Below are positions 33,996 to 42,943 of a stretch of 64,000 bases of DNA, in pieces. This stretch comes from Saccharospirillum sp965652395 (GTDB lineage: Bacteria > Pseudomonadota > Gammaproteobacteria > Pseudomonadales > Natronospirillaceae), in contig CBFGUW010000021.1 in the NCBI GenBank assembly GCA_965652395.1, forward strand, positions 20,924 through 84,923, given 5' to 3'. A program made the translations under genes and the position numbers. Every line of letters starts with the position of its first letter. The first letter of the stretch is position 1. The notes below the pieces were generated by a model. That model did not search any database, was not told the DNA's origin, and saw nothing but the letters and a program-made list of their open reading frames with translations.

Positions 33996-34841
33996 ATGCA
34001 ACAGCGTCAGGTATCGATTCAGCAACTGAGCGTCGGCAACGACCAACCCTTCACCTTATTCGGTGGGATGAATGTCCTGGAAGATCGGGACCTGGCCCTG
34101 TCCGTGGCCGAAAAATTCGTCAAGGCGACCGGGGATCTCGGCATCCCTTACGTCTTCAAGGCCAGTTTCGACAAAGCCAACCGCAGCTCCATCAACAGCT
34201 TTCGCGGGCCGGGGCTCGATGAAGGGCTCAAGATACTGCAGGAGATCAAACAAACTTTCAACGTGCCGGTCATCACAGATGTGCACGAGCCCTACCAATG
34301 CCAGCCTGCGGCTGAAGTCGCCGATGTCATTCAACTCCCGGCATTCCTGTCCCGCCAGACCGATCTGGTTGTGGCGATGGCCAAAACCGGTGCCGTTATT
34401 AACATCAAGAAAGCGCAATTCCTCGCCCCGCATGAAATGGCGCACATCCTGAGGAAGTGCGAAGAGGCGGGTAACGACCGGCTTATACTATGTGAGCGCG
34501 GCACCAGTTTTGGCTATAACAACCTCGTGGTGGATATGCTCGGCTTCGGCATCATGAAACAAACCGGCTACCCGGTCATTTTCGATGTCACCCATGCCCT
34601 GCAAAAGCCGGGCGGCCGCTCAGACTCCGCCGATGGACGTCGCGCTCAGGTCACCGATCTGGCCAAAGCGGGTATGTCACAAAAAATCGCCGGTCTCTTT
34701 CTGGAAACCCACCCGGATCCAGACAACGCCAAATGCGACGGGCCCTGCGCCCTTCCGCTCGCCCAATTAAAGCCATTCTTGGAGCAAATGAAGGCGATAG
34801 ACGACTTGGTTAAGAGCCTGCCGGAACTGACTACGGTATAA
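33996..34841 (+). CDS. kdsA: 3-deoxy-8-phosphooctulonate synthase
   Basis: This 281-aa enzyme condenses arabinose 5-phosphate with phosphoenolpyruvate to give KDO 8-phosphate. Blocks include FTLFGGMNVLEDRD, FKASFDKANRSSINSFRGPG (about 57-76), ITDVHEPYQC, QLPAFLSRQTDL and CERGTSFGYNNLVVDM, all typical of KdsA. It faces kdsC, whose product acts next, end to end with a gap of about 25 bp, so the two are convergent rather than in one operon. Confidence 0.97.
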   Translation: MQQRQVSIQQLSVGNDQPFTLFGGMNVLEDRDLALSVAEKFVKATGDLGIPYVFKASFDKANRSSINSFRGPGLDEGLKILQEIKQTFNVPVITDVHEPYQCQPAAEVADVIQLPAFLSRQTDLVVAMAKTGAVINIKKAQFLAPHEMAHILRKCEEAGNDRLILCERGTSFGYNNLVVDMLGFGIMKQTGYPVIFDVTHALQKPGGRSDSADGRRAQVTDLAKAGMSQKIAGLFLETHPDPDNAKCDGPCALPLAQLKPFLEQMKAIDDLVKSLPELTTV

Positions 34842-34866
34842 AGTCCCGGTTGGAAGGCGCCCCGGA

Positions 34867-35421
34867 TTAACGTTTTCGTTCAAACTGGGGCAGCGAAGCC
34901 GTGTGGTAGGCTTGCTCAAACTTTCCCTGAGCGGTAAGAATCAGGTCCGCGACATAGCGGGCCACACCCTGCCCCCCGGCTACCGGTATGGTCAAATCGG
35001 CCCGGTCATGGACATAGTGATAGGCATCCTCGGGTGCAAAGGATACACCGCACCAAGCCATCGCGTGCAGGTCGACCATGTCGTCCCCTACATAGGCCAC
35101 CTGTGCGGCCTCTAATTCCAGAGAGGTGGCGATGTTTTTGACCGTTTTTAACTTATCTTTCGTACCCGGAAAATACTGATGGATACCCAGCTCGGCCATG
35201 CGACACGCCAGCATCGGGCTGTCCTTGGCAGAGACAATCGCCACTTCTATTCCCATGTCCGGCAATAACTTCAGGGCGACGCCGTCGCGTACATGGAAGG
35301 CTTTCAGAGTTTCTCCGTCCTGGGTGTAATACAGACGTCCGTCCGTCAAAACTCCATCGACATCGAATACCACCAGGCGGATTTGACTGAGTCTCGCGTT
35401 AAAATCCTCGCTCATGTCCAT
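34867..35421 (-). CDS. kdsC: 3-deoxy-D-manno-octulosonate 8-phosphate phosphatase
   Basis: This 184-aa HAD phosphatase frees KDO from KDO 8-phosphate. The nucleophile motif is LVVFDVDGVLTDG (about residues 16-28), motif II is VSAKDSP, and the last motif is YVGDDMVDLHAM. It is a tetrameric C0-type HAD with no cap domain. I chose the ATG at 35421, with AAGGAG 5 nt upstream; a GTG two codons earlier overlaps that site. It begins 9 bp after the small HTH-like gene, so the two are probably one transcript. In E. coli kdsC lies with the lpt genes, which are absent here. Confidence 0.93.
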   Translation of the reverse strand: MDMSEDFNARLSQIRLVVFDVDGVLTDGRLYYTQDGETLKAFHVRDGVALKLLPDMGIEVAIVSAKDSPMLACRMAELGIHQYFPGTKDKLKTVKNIATSLELEAAQVAYVGDDMVDLHAMAWCGVSFAPEDAYHYVHDRADLTIPVAGGQGVARYVADLILTAQGKFEQAYHTASLPQFERKR

Positions 35422-35430
35422 GCTCACTCC

Positions 35431-35661
35431 TTAACCAAAGAGATCATAACCGGGACCGGATTCCATTTCGTCGTCGAGCCAAAAGGCCGGTTTACTAAAG
35501 GTCTGTTCTATCTGCCGCGCCAACTTGCCCGACAACTTTTTTTGGCCCTGGCAAATCGCATCGGCCAATGTGGGTTCAATCCCCAGGCAGAAAGCGAACT
35601 CCTGTTCCGAGATCGCATTTTCCGCCAACAATTCCTGAAGCTTTTGTTGCTGACTGCTCAT
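35431..35661 (-). CDS. Small XRE-like helix-turn-helix protein
   Basis: This 76-aa protein is not a known named gene. The first 45 residues (LQELLAENAISEQEFAFCLG, then an ADAICQGQKKLS loop) have the spacing of a Cro/XRE helix-turn-helix. It ends with KLARQIEQTFSKPAFWLDDE, which matches the LAxRIE...P..WLD ending of a phage-repressor-like family. AGGA lies 8 nt before the ATG. It sits 9 bp upstream of kdsC and after the ppiD terminator, so it heads its own small transcript. DNA binding is inference. Confidence 0.65.
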   Translation of the reverse strand: MSSQQQKLQELLAENAISEQEFAFCLGIEPTLADAICQGQKKLSGKLARQIEQTFSKPAFWLDDEMESGPGYDLFG

Positions 35662-35691
35662 GACAACGGTCCTGATGGGCTTAAAAACAAG

Positions 35692-35712
35692 AAAAGCCGC
35701 GATGCGGCTTTT
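35692..35712 (-). terminator. Terminator after ppiD
   Basis: AAAAGCCGC-GAT-GCGGCTTTT is a perfect 9-bp stem with a 3-nt loop. On the minus strand it is followed by CTTGTTTTTAAG, a T-rich tail. It lies between ppiD and the small HTH-like gene and separates those transcripts. Confidence 0.85.
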
Positions 35713-35768
35713 CCATTTTAGAGCGAAATGGGCCTGAAAACCCGATGCTTTATTTGGTTTGGCTTACC

Positions 35769-37637
35769 TTATTCAGCCGCTCCCACAGCCTGGCCCTGAA
35801 TTTCGATATCAGCTTTGGCCCGCAATGAATTGAAGAAGCTCTGATAATCGGTCTGACCGTGGCGCTCGGCTAGGAAACCCGCCAGATTCTCAGTCTGTTC
35901 AGGCTCGACCTCACCGCTGGAAACCTCCGTCACCGCGACCACATAGACGCCCTGCTCCGCACGGCGCTGTGCTACCGTCAGCTGACCCGCCTCCGGCTTG
36001 GGTAATGTGAAGCTGAAGTTCACCAGTTCGGTTGGAAGATCCGTACTGTCACGACTGATGGTAACCGGAGTTTCCCAATTTTCAGAGGGTACCGATTGAT
36101 TTTCGCGCACGGTTTCAACCTCGGCCTCGGCAGCGGCTACGGCCAGTTCGCGTGATTGATTAGCAGTCAAAATGTCGACGATCTCATCGCGAACCGCGTC
36201 TATGGACTGAACCTGCTCGGGCTGGTATTCCTCCAACTGCATGACCACCAAGTCGCCATTTTCCATACGCGCCACCTCACTGATGCGTCCATCATCGATG
36301 ACCGATGAAGAAAAGGCGGTGGTGACAAAAGTCGGGTTCGCAGCAATACCGGTACGGGCATTCCGGGTAATCCAGTCAGTCACTTCAACGGTGGTACCAA
36401 AAGCCTCCGCCACGGTTTCTATCTGGTCGGATTGAAAGGCTTCATCGGCCAACTGGTTCTCCACCAAGGCGAACTCTTCTTCAGCTTTCTTGGTACGAAT
36501 ATCCCGTTCCAGCTCGTCGCGGATATCGGCCAGCGGTTGAACATCAGCGGAACTCATAGAATCAAGACGAACCAGATGGTAACCGAATTCAGTTTCCACC
36601 GGCTCACTGACCTCCCCTACCTCAGTCAGTGACATCGCCACTTCATAGAATTCTTCCACATAGAAACCTTCGATCAATTCGCCAAGTGAACCACCGGCTT
36701 CGGCACTGGCCGGGTCATCAGACAATTCAGCCGCGAGGTCTTCGAAAGACTCACCAGCCTGTAGGCGCTGCAGAGCCGCTTCTGCTTCGGCTTGATTGTC
36801 TTCTCCATCCGCAAACAAAATGTGGGAAACCTCTCGGTTCGCATCCGCTTCCTGTTCCGCCACATAGCTGTCGTATGCGGCCTGAATATCGGTTTCTGTC
36901 ACCACCATGTCGGGCACCAGGGCACTGGAGCTCAATCTGATAAAGCGGACTTTTACCTGTTCATCACTCAAAAAGTCTGAACTGTTGGCATCGTAATAAG
37001 ACTGTACGTCGGCATCGGTAATGTCGACTTGTTCAACAAAATCCTCGGCGCTGAATAACCGATAGGCCACCTGACGCTGTTGATTCTCAAGCTCGGCTAC
37101 GCGGTCCACTTCACGATCGAGACTGAAGGACGAATTAACCAAGCCTGCCTGCATTTGGTTTAAGCGCATCTCGGCGGCGCGCTCTTCCAGGAACAAACGA
37201 GGGGTATAGCCATTGGCCGCGATAACACGACGGTAGGTTTCTTCATCGAACTGACCGTCTTGCTGAAAGGCCGGTATTTTGGCGATGTCCCGGCTTACCT
37301 GCTGGGAGGAAATAGCCAAGCCCAAATTCCGGCTGGCCTGCATCTGCAATTCCTGGTTGACCAGTGAATTGATCACCTGCTGGCGGATGAAGGGCGAATT
37401 CAGTAGTTCCGGCGTGGCCTGCTCACCAAACTGCTGCATCAATTGCTGCTGACGCATGCTGATGAGACGCTGAATTTCGGCGTCACTGATGCCTTCACCA
37501 TTCACCTCAACCGGTGCTGAGTTATTTGTGATGTTGACGATGGAAAAAGCACCACCCAAGGTGAAAGCAACAACGATTACACCAACAATGACTTTTCCCG
37601 CAGTCCCTCTGGCGAGTTTACGGACGATCTCCAGCAT
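35769..37637 (-). CDS. ppiD: Periplasmic folding chaperone PpiD (SurA N-terminal / parvulin)
   Basis: This 622-aa protein is anchored by one N-terminal helix (about residues 15-34, GKVIVGVIVVAFTLGGAFSI), then a SurA_N-like chaperone region and a parvulin domain (about 270-365, starting VSHILFADGED and including ELSDDPASAEAGGSLGEL and FGYHLVRL). PpiD sits at the SecYEG exit and helps proteins leave the translocon. It follows hupB, the same order as the E. coli clpX-lon-hupB-ppiD string, but a strong terminator lies between them here. Confidence 0.94.
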   Translation of the reverse strand: MLEIVRKLARGTAGKVIVGVIVVAFTLGGAFSIVNITNNSAPVEVNGEGISDAEIQRLISMRQQQLMQQFGEQATPELLNSPFIRQQVINSLVNQELQMQASRNLGLAISSQQVSRDIAKIPAFQQDGQFDEETYRRVIAANGYTPRLFLEERAAEMRLNQMQAGLVNSSFSLDREVDRVAELENQQRQVAYRLFSAEDFVEQVDITDADVQSYYDANSSDFLSDEQVKVRFIRLSSSALVPDMVVTETDIQAAYDSYVAEQEADANREVSHILFADGEDNQAEAEAALQRLQAGESFEDLAAELSDDPASAEAGGSLGELIEGFYVEEFYEVAMSLTEVGEVSEPVETEFGYHLVRLDSMSSADVQPLADIRDELERDIRTKKAEEEFALVENQLADEAFQSDQIETVAEAFGTTVEVTDWITRNARTGIAANPTFVTTAFSSSVIDDGRISEVARMENGDLVVMQLEEYQPEQVQSIDAVRDEIVDILTANQSRELAVAAAEAEVETVRENQSVPSENWETPVTISRDSTDLPTELVNFSFTLPKPEAGQLTVAQRRAEQGVYVVAVTEVSSGEVEPEQTENLAGFLAERHGQTDYQSFFNSLRAKADIEIQGQAVGAAE

Positions 37638-37680
37638 TCAGCTTCCCACCTAATCGTTTAAAAAATACGCTGACATAAAC

Positions 37681-37709
37681 AAAAAAAAAGCGCATCGGCA
37701 CGATACGCT
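37681..37709 (-). terminator. Terminator after hupB
   Basis: On the minus strand AGCGTATCG-TGC-CGATGCGCT (9 bp, one wobble pair) is followed by eight or more T residues. It lies about 50 bp after the hupB stop. It looks like a strong intrinsic terminator and should separate the abundant hupB message from ppiD. Confidence 0.9.
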
Positions 37710-37760
37710 GTTGGGTCGTTGCAGTACTCAGGGAGGAAACATCCCCCCTGAGCCGGCAAA

Positions 37761-38033
37761 TCAGTTTACGGCGTCTTTCAATGCCTTACCCGCTTTGAAG
37801 CTGGGCACTTTAGCCGCTTTGATTTCGATCGGCTGACCGGTTTGCGGGTTACGACCAGTGCGAGCGGCACGCTCTTTAACACCGAAAGTTCCGAAGCCTA
37901 CCAGTACGACTTGGTCACCGTTTTTCAAGGTATCCGTGACCGAATCGATCATGGCGTCCAATGCACGGCCTGCAGCCGCTTTCGGAATGTCAGCCGCAGC
38001 GGCTACAGCGTCAATCAGTTCAGACTTGTTCAC
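37761..38033 (-). CDS. hupB: DNA-binding protein HU-beta
   Basis: This 90-aa nucleoid protein begins MNKSELIDAVAAAADI and has the HU DNA-arm region, VLVGFGTFGVKERAARTGRNPQTGQPI (about residues 43-69), with the conserved Pro in the beta-ribbon. It bends and coats DNA. It follows lon. A good sigma-70 promoter (38188-38217) lies in the 190-bp gap, and a strong terminator follows, so it is probably a single-gene transcript. Confidence 0.97.
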   Translation of the reverse strand: MNKSELIDAVAAAADIPKAAAGRALDAMIDSVTDTLKNGDQVVLVGFGTFGVKERAARTGRNPQTGQPIEIKAAKVPSFKAGKALKDAVN

Positions 38034-38187
38034 ACTATTCCCCTTTTAACTTCGTTGTGAGATGCAGTTCTCAAATCCTGGATGGAGGGTCGAAGACACT
38101 GCTGGTATTCAACCCCACCCATACCGAGGAGGACCACACCTGTTTTGTTATTTATTCAGCCTGTGCTTCGAGATAAGTCGAAGCCAC

Positions 38188-38217
38188 TTTATACCAGCCT
38201 CAAATTTCGACTGTCAA
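38188..38217 (-). promoter_or_regulatory. Probable sigma-70 promoter of hupB
   Basis: Reading the minus strand, TTGACA (38212-38217), an 18-bp spacer and TATAAA (38188-38193) form a near-consensus promoter. It starts only 6 bp after the lon stop and lies about 155 bp before the hupB start, which would give a leader of about 145 nt. Confidence 0.75.
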
Positions 38218-38223
38218 GCAGTT

Positions 38224-40647
38224 CTAGTGAGTGCTAAGGCTAGATGTAGTCTGGCTCTCAGAGCGGGACTTTGCCATTTCCGCCTCAACTTCCTCATCGG
38301 TCAGCGGTGTCGGCTTACGCTCAAGAGCTATATTTAACACTTCATCGATCCACTCAACAGGCCGAATTTCAAGTTCATTCTTGATATTGTCCGGTATTTC
38401 CTTCAAATCCCGAACATTTTCCTTTGGAATAATGACGGTTTTAATGCCTCCGCGCCGGGCGGCAAGCAGTTTTTCCTTTAAACCACCAATCGGCAGCACC
38501 TGACCACGCAACGTGATCTCCCCCGTCATGGCCACATCGGCGCGAACGGCAATCCGCGTCAATACCGAGACCAGGGCGGTGCACATGCCAATGCCGGCTG
38601 AAGGTCCGTCTTTCGGTGTTGCGCCTTCCGGCACATGAACGTGAATATCTTTGTATTCGCTGAAATTCGGCATGATTCCCAGGCTTTGGGCCCTGGACCG
38701 AACCACGGTCATGGCCGCCTGAATGGATTCCTTCATCACGTCGCCAAGAGAGCCTGTCTGCACTGTACGGCCCTTGCCGGGTACCGCAGTGGCCTCCAGG
38801 TTCAACAGCTCGCCACCGACCGAGGTCCATGCCAGCCCGGTCACCATGCCGATCTGATTTTCCTTGTCGGCGAGACCGAACTTGAAGCGGCGTACGCCAG
38901 AGTAGTCTTCGAGGGTGTCAGATGTCACCTCAATGGAGCGCTTCGCCTTCTCAAGCACATTGGACATGACCACTTTACGGCAGATCTTGGCAATTTCCCG
39001 CTCAAGGTTCCGCACGCCCGCTTCCCGGGTGTAGTGACGAATCAGGTCCCGAGTCGTTTCGGTTGGCATGATCAATTCATTTTCACGCAGCCCGTTAGCC
39101 TTCAACTGCTTGGGCAGTAAATAACGTTCGGCGATGTTGACCTTCTCATCCTCGGTATAACCGGGAATACGGATAACTTCCATCCGATCGAGCAACGGGC
39201 CGGGAATGTTCATGGAGTTGGCGGTACAAACGAACATAACGTCCGAGAGGTCGTAATCCACCTCCAGGTAATGATCGTTAAAGGTATGGTTCTGTTCCGG
39301 ATCGAGCACTTCCAGCAAGGCCGAGGCCGGATCGCCACGCTGATCCATTCCCATCTTGTCTATTTCATCCAACAGGAACAATGGGTTACGAACACCCACC
39401 TTGCTCAGGCGCTGAACGATCTTACCGGGCATTGAGCCAATGTAGGTGCGGCGGTGCCCCCGGATTTCAGATTCATCCCGTACGCCACCGAGAGCCATCC
39501 TAACGAATTTCCGATTGGTGGCACGAGCGATGGATTTGCCCAACGAGGTTTTACCCACCCCGGGAGGGCCAACCAGGCACAATACCGGGCCTTTGATCTT
39601 CTTAACACGTTGCTGAACCGCCAGGTATTCCAGAATGCGCTCTTTTACTTCCTCCAGACCGTAGTGGTCCTCTTCAAGCACTTCTTTGGCCCGGCTCAGA
39701 TCGTGACGAATGCGCGAACGCTTGGACCAGGGAACATTGACCATCCAATCGAGGTAGTTGCGCACAACCGATGACTCAGCCGACATAGGCGACATCATCT
39801 TAAGCTTGTTCAGTTCGGCTTCGGCCTTTTCACGGGCTTCTTTGGGCATTCCCGCTTCTTCTATCTTGCGAGCCAGTTCTTCCGCTTCGTTGGGGTTGGC
39901 CTCATCCATATCGCCGAGCTCTTTCTGAATGGCCTTCATTTGCTCATTCAGATAATACTCGCGCTGAGATTTTTCCATTTGCTTCTTGACGCGACCACGG
40001 ATCCGCTTTTCTACCTGCAGCAGGTCAATCTCGGTTTCGAGGATCGACAGCAGGTGCTCAATACGCTCGCGATCCCCCGCCAGTTCCAACACCTGCTGTT
40101 TCTCGTCTATTTTCAGGGACAGATGGGCGGCGATGGTATCGGCAAGACGACCCGGCTCTTCGATGCTGTTGAGCGAGGTTATGACTTCGGAGGGAACTTT
40201 TTTGCTCAGTTGGACATATTTGTCGAACTGGGACATCAGGATCCGCACCAGGGATTCGTTTTCCCGAGCACTCAACGGATCACCGCTCAGCAGAGAGGCA
40301 TAGCCTTTGAGGTGCTCTTCCCCCTCCACTAACTGGTCAATTTTTACACGATCAACCCCTTCGACCAGAACCTTGACGGTGCCGTCGGGTAGGCGCAGTA
40401 ATTGCAGCACTGTGGCCAGTGTACCGATTTCGTAAAGATCGTTTTGGTCGGGCTCGTCATCGGAAGCGTTGCGTTGGGCGACGAGCAATATCTTCTTGCC
40501 ATCGTCCATGGCGGCCTGGAGAGCCGCAATGGACTTTTCCCGCCCAACAAATAACGGGATCACCATGTGAGGGTAGACAACCACGTCCCGCAGCGGAAGC
40601 AGCGGCAATATGATCGGGTCGCCTGCATGGGAAGCTGTGTGCTCCAT
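38224..40647 (-). CDS. lon: ATP-dependent protease Lon
   Basis: This 807-aa protease has the N-terminal substrate domain (about 1-200), AAA+ domain with Walker A GPPGVGKTSLGKS (about 360-372), and a C-terminal protease domain with catalytic Ser in PKDGPSAGIGM and Lys in GGLKEKLLAARRGG. It degrades misfolded and regulatory proteins such as SulA, a gene for which lies in this window. A sigma-32-like promoter stands upstream. It lies between clpX and hupB, the conserved order. Confidence 0.97.
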   Translation of the reverse strand: MEHTASHAGDPIILPLLPLRDVVVYPHMVIPLFVGREKSIAALQAAMDDGKKILLVAQRNASDDEPDQNDLYEIGTLATVLQLLRLPDGTVKVLVEGVDRVKIDQLVEGEEHLKGYASLLSGDPLSARENESLVRILMSQFDKYVQLSKKVPSEVITSLNSIEEPGRLADTIAAHLSLKIDEKQQVLELAGDRERIEHLLSILETEIDLLQVEKRIRGRVKKQMEKSQREYYLNEQMKAIQKELGDMDEANPNEAEELARKIEEAGMPKEAREKAEAELNKLKMMSPMSAESSVVRNYLDWMVNVPWSKRSRIRHDLSRAKEVLEEDHYGLEEVKERILEYLAVQQRVKKIKGPVLCLVGPPGVGKTSLGKSIARATNRKFVRMALGGVRDESEIRGHRRTYIGSMPGKIVQRLSKVGVRNPLFLLDEIDKMGMDQRGDPASALLEVLDPEQNHTFNDHYLEVDYDLSDVMFVCTANSMNIPGPLLDRMEVIRIPGYTEDEKVNIAERYLLPKQLKANGLRENELIMPTETTRDLIRHYTREAGVRNLEREIAKICRKVVMSNVLEKAKRSIEVTSDTLEDYSGVRRFKFGLADKENQIGMVTGLAWTSVGGELLNLEATAVPGKGRTVQTGSLGDVMKESIQAAMTVVRSRAQSLGIMPNFSEYKDIHVHVPEGATPKDGPSAGIGMCTALVSVLTRIAVRADVAMTGEITLRGQVLPIGGLKEKLLAARRGGIKTVIIPKENVRDLKEIPDNIKNELEIRPVEWIDEVLNIALERKPTPLTDEEVEAEMAKSRSESQTTSSLSTH

Positions 40648-40679
40648 AGGTACCTCGGTAACTGTTTGTATTTACAGTG

Positions 40680-40708
40680 ATAATGGCGCCACACGCCATC
40701 AAATCAAG
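40680..40708 (-). promoter_or_regulatory. Possible sigma-32 (heat shock) promoter of lon
   Basis: On the minus strand CTTGAT (40703-40708), a 14-bp spacer and CGCCATTAT (40680-40688) resemble the RpoH consensus CTTGAA / CCCCATNT, with one mismatch in each of the two elements. The end of the -10 lies 32 bp before the lon start. E. coli lon is a known RpoH target, which supports the reading. Confidence 0.6.
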
Positions 40709-40800
40709 ATATGAAAATCAAAAATAGTCCGGTGGGAATCCAACGATACTACTCGATGCCACAACCGGGACATCGCAGCATTAACATGTCCATATAGAGC

Positions 40801-40827
40801 AAATAAAAACGGGGCTGCGTGAGCCCC
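40801..40827 (-). terminator. Terminator after clpX
   Basis: On the minus strand GGGGCT-CACGC-AGCCCC is followed by GTTTTTATTT. It lies 15 bp after the clpX stop and upstream of the lon promoter, so clpX and lon appear to be separate transcripts. Confidence 0.88.
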
Positions 40828-40841
40828 ATTTCTACCAGGTA

Positions 40842-42128
40842 TCAATCATGCTGGCCATTGGCCGTTTTTTGATTGTCCTGGTTTTCGTATATCAACAAAG
40901 GCTCTGCTTCACCCTTAATGACACTCTCGTCAATCACCACCTTGGTGACGCCGGTTTCGGATGGAATACGATACATCGTATCGAGCAGAACGTTCTCGAG
41001 GATGGACCTGAGACCACGAGCGCCGGTTTTACGCTCCATCGCCTTATTGGCGACCGCTTTCAGAGCGCTCATTCTGAAGTCGAGCTCAACGTTCTCCATA
41101 TCGAACAGCTTTTGATACTGTTTGATCAGGGAATTCTTGGGCTCGGTCAGAATCTGGATCAAAGCGGCCTCATCCAGTTCGGTAAGTGTCGCCAAAACCG
41201 GCAAACGGCCAATGAATTCAGGTATCAGACCGTACTTGACCAGATCTTCCGGTTCAACTTCAGCAATGGTCTCACCCAGCTTGCGACCTGCATTCTTGCT
41301 TTTAACTGTGGCACTGAAGCCGATTCCGCCTTTTTCAGAGCGATCACGAATGATCTTCTCCAGGCCCGCAAAGGCACCACCACAGATAAAGAGAATATTT
41401 CCTGTATCGACCTGCAGGAACTCCTGTTGCGGATGCTTCCGGCCACCCTGGGGTGGAACGGACGCTACCGTACCCTCGATCAACTTCAACAATGCCTGCT
41501 GAACACCCTCGCCGGACACGTCCCGGGTGATCGATGGGTTGTCAGACTTGCGCGATATCTTGTCAATTTCATCGATGTAGACAATACCGCGCTGCGCTTT
41601 CTCGACGTCGTAATCGCACTTCTGCAGGAGTTTTTGGATGATGTTCTCGACATCCTCGCCTACATAACCGGCTTCGGTGAGCGTAGTGGCATCCGCGATG
41701 GTAAAAGGTACATTCAACATCCGCGCCAGCGTCTCGGCCAGCAGTGTTTTACCACTACCCGTCGGGCCGATGAGCAGAATATTGGACTTGCTCAGCTCAA
41801 CATCTGAATTGGTTTCTCCGTACTGCAGGCGCTTGTAATGGTTATAAACAGCAACCGAGAGCACCATTTTGGCACGGGACTGCCCTATGACGTATTCGTC
41901 CAGCGTTTCACGGATCTCCGCAGGGGTTGGCAAGCGGCTGCTTTCGCTCTTGGGCCCGCTTTCCTGAAGCTCTTCCCGGATGATGTCATTACAGAGATCG
42001 ACGCACTCATCGCAAATGAACACCGAAGGCCCGGCTATCAGCTTACGGACTTCGTGCTGGCTTTTCCCGCAGAACGAGCAGTACAGCAGCTTTCCGTCGT
42101 CGCCTTTTCCGGTTCTATCGTCGGCCAT
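40842..42128 (-). CDS. clpX: ATP-dependent Clp protease ATPase subunit ClpX
   Basis: This 428-aa unfoldase has the N-terminal zinc domain with four cysteines (CSFCGKSQHEV and CDECVDLC, about residues 17-46), Walker A IGPTGSGKTLLAE (about 120-132), the pore loop GYVGED, and the IGF loop in GGIGFSATVKS that docks on ClpP. All key parts are intact. A 149-bp gap separates it from clpP and holds a possible long hairpin. Confidence 0.97.
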   Translation of the reverse strand: MADDRTGKGDDGKLLYCSFCGKSQHEVRKLIAGPSVFICDECVDLCNDIIREELQESGPKSESSRLPTPAEIRETLDEYVIGQSRAKMVLSVAVYNHYKRLQYGETNSDVELSKSNILLIGPTGSGKTLLAETLARMLNVPFTIADATTLTEAGYVGEDVENIIQKLLQKCDYDVEKAQRGIVYIDEIDKISRKSDNPSITRDVSGEGVQQALLKLIEGTVASVPPQGGRKHPQQEFLQVDTGNILFICGGAFAGLEKIIRDRSEKGGIGFSATVKSKNAGRKLGETIAEVEPEDLVKYGLIPEFIGRLPVLATLTELDEAALIQILTEPKNSLIKQYQKLFDMENVELDFRMSALKAVANKAMERKTGARGLRSILENVLLDTMYRIPSETGVTKVVIDESVIKGEAEPLLIYENQDNQKTANGQHD

Positions 42129-42155
42129 TCAACTACTCCAAACTTAACGGTTGCC

Positions 42156-42218
42156 CGAGTAAAGATGAAACCACAACCCCATAATTGCAAGTTTTTTTGG
42201 GGCAAGACTGTGGTTGTT
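42156..42218 (-). other. Possible structured leader of clpX
   Basis: In the clpP-clpX gap the minus strand has AACCACA ... CCCCA ... TGGGG-T-TGTGGTT, a two-part inverted repeat (7 + 5 bp) around an AT-rich loop. It could be the leader structure of the clpX message or part of a terminator for clpP; no clean T-run follows. The boundaries are approximate. Confidence 0.35.
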
Positions 42219-42277
42219 TCGTAATATTCAACAACCGATTGATTTTATTTACTTTTTAGGGCGAAAACTGACAATTC

Positions 42278-42916
42278 TCAGCCCAGGTCCCGTCCGGCGA
42301 GGACTTTGTCGATCAGACCATACTCGACAGCGTCGTCCGCTTTCATGAAATTGTCCCGATCGGTGTCTTTTTCAATGACATCCAGCGGCTGCCCGGTGTG
42401 ATGGGCCAGGATTTCATTCAAGCGCTGCTTCATCTCCAGAATCTCGCGCGCATGGATCTCGATATCCGACGCCTGGCCCTGGAACCCGCCCAAAGGCTGA
42501 TGAATCATCATGCGGGAGTTCGGCAGACAGAACCGCTTGCCCGGCGCACCACCAGCCAAAAGAAGCGCGCCCATACTGGCCGCCTGACCGATACACATGG
42601 TGCTCACATCAGGTTTGATGAATTGCATGGTGTCATAAATGGCCATGCCGGCGGTCACCGACCCACCCGGGGAATTGATGTACAGGCTGATGTCCTTATC
42701 GGGGTTTTCACTCTCCAGAAACAGCAGCTGTGCGATGATCAGGTTAGCCATATGGTCTTCGACCTGACCCACCAGGAAGATCACATTTTCCTTCAGCAAA
42801 CGGGAGTAGATGTCATAAGCCCGCTCCCCGCGAGCTGACTGCTCGACCACCATGGGCACCAGCCCACTGGCATTCATGATATCGGGCACGGACCCGCTCG
42901 CATCATATTTTGACAT
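42278..42916 (-). CDS. clpP: ATP-dependent Clp protease proteolytic subunit ClpP
   Basis: This 212-aa serine peptidase forms the tetradecameric chamber used by ClpX and ClpA. The catalytic Ser is in CIGQAASMGALLLAGG (about residue 110) and the His in RMMIHQPLGGFQGQ (about 135), with the catalytic Asp further on. A short propeptide before MVVEQSARGERAYDIYSRLL is probably removed. It follows tig, as in E. coli, but a strong terminator ends 28 nt before its start codon. AGGAG lies upstream of the ATG. Confidence 0.97.
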   Translation of the reverse strand: MSKYDASGSVPDIMNASGLVPMVVEQSARGERAYDIYSRLLKENVIFLVGQVEDHMANLIIAQLLFLESENPDKDISLYINSPGGSVTAGMAIYDTMQFIKPDVSTMCIGQAASMGALLLAGGAPGKRFCLPNSRMMIHQPLGGFQGQASDIEIHAREILEMKQRLNEILAHHTGQPLDVIEKDTDRDNFMKADDAVEYGLIDKVLAGRDLG

Positions 42917-42943
42917 TCACTCGACTCCTGGTCTTCCAAATAA

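Noticed and set aside
35431..35661. HTH-like gene as the antitoxin of a toxin-antitoxin pair
   Set aside because: No toxin-like gene is adjacent; its neighbours are kdsC and ppiD.
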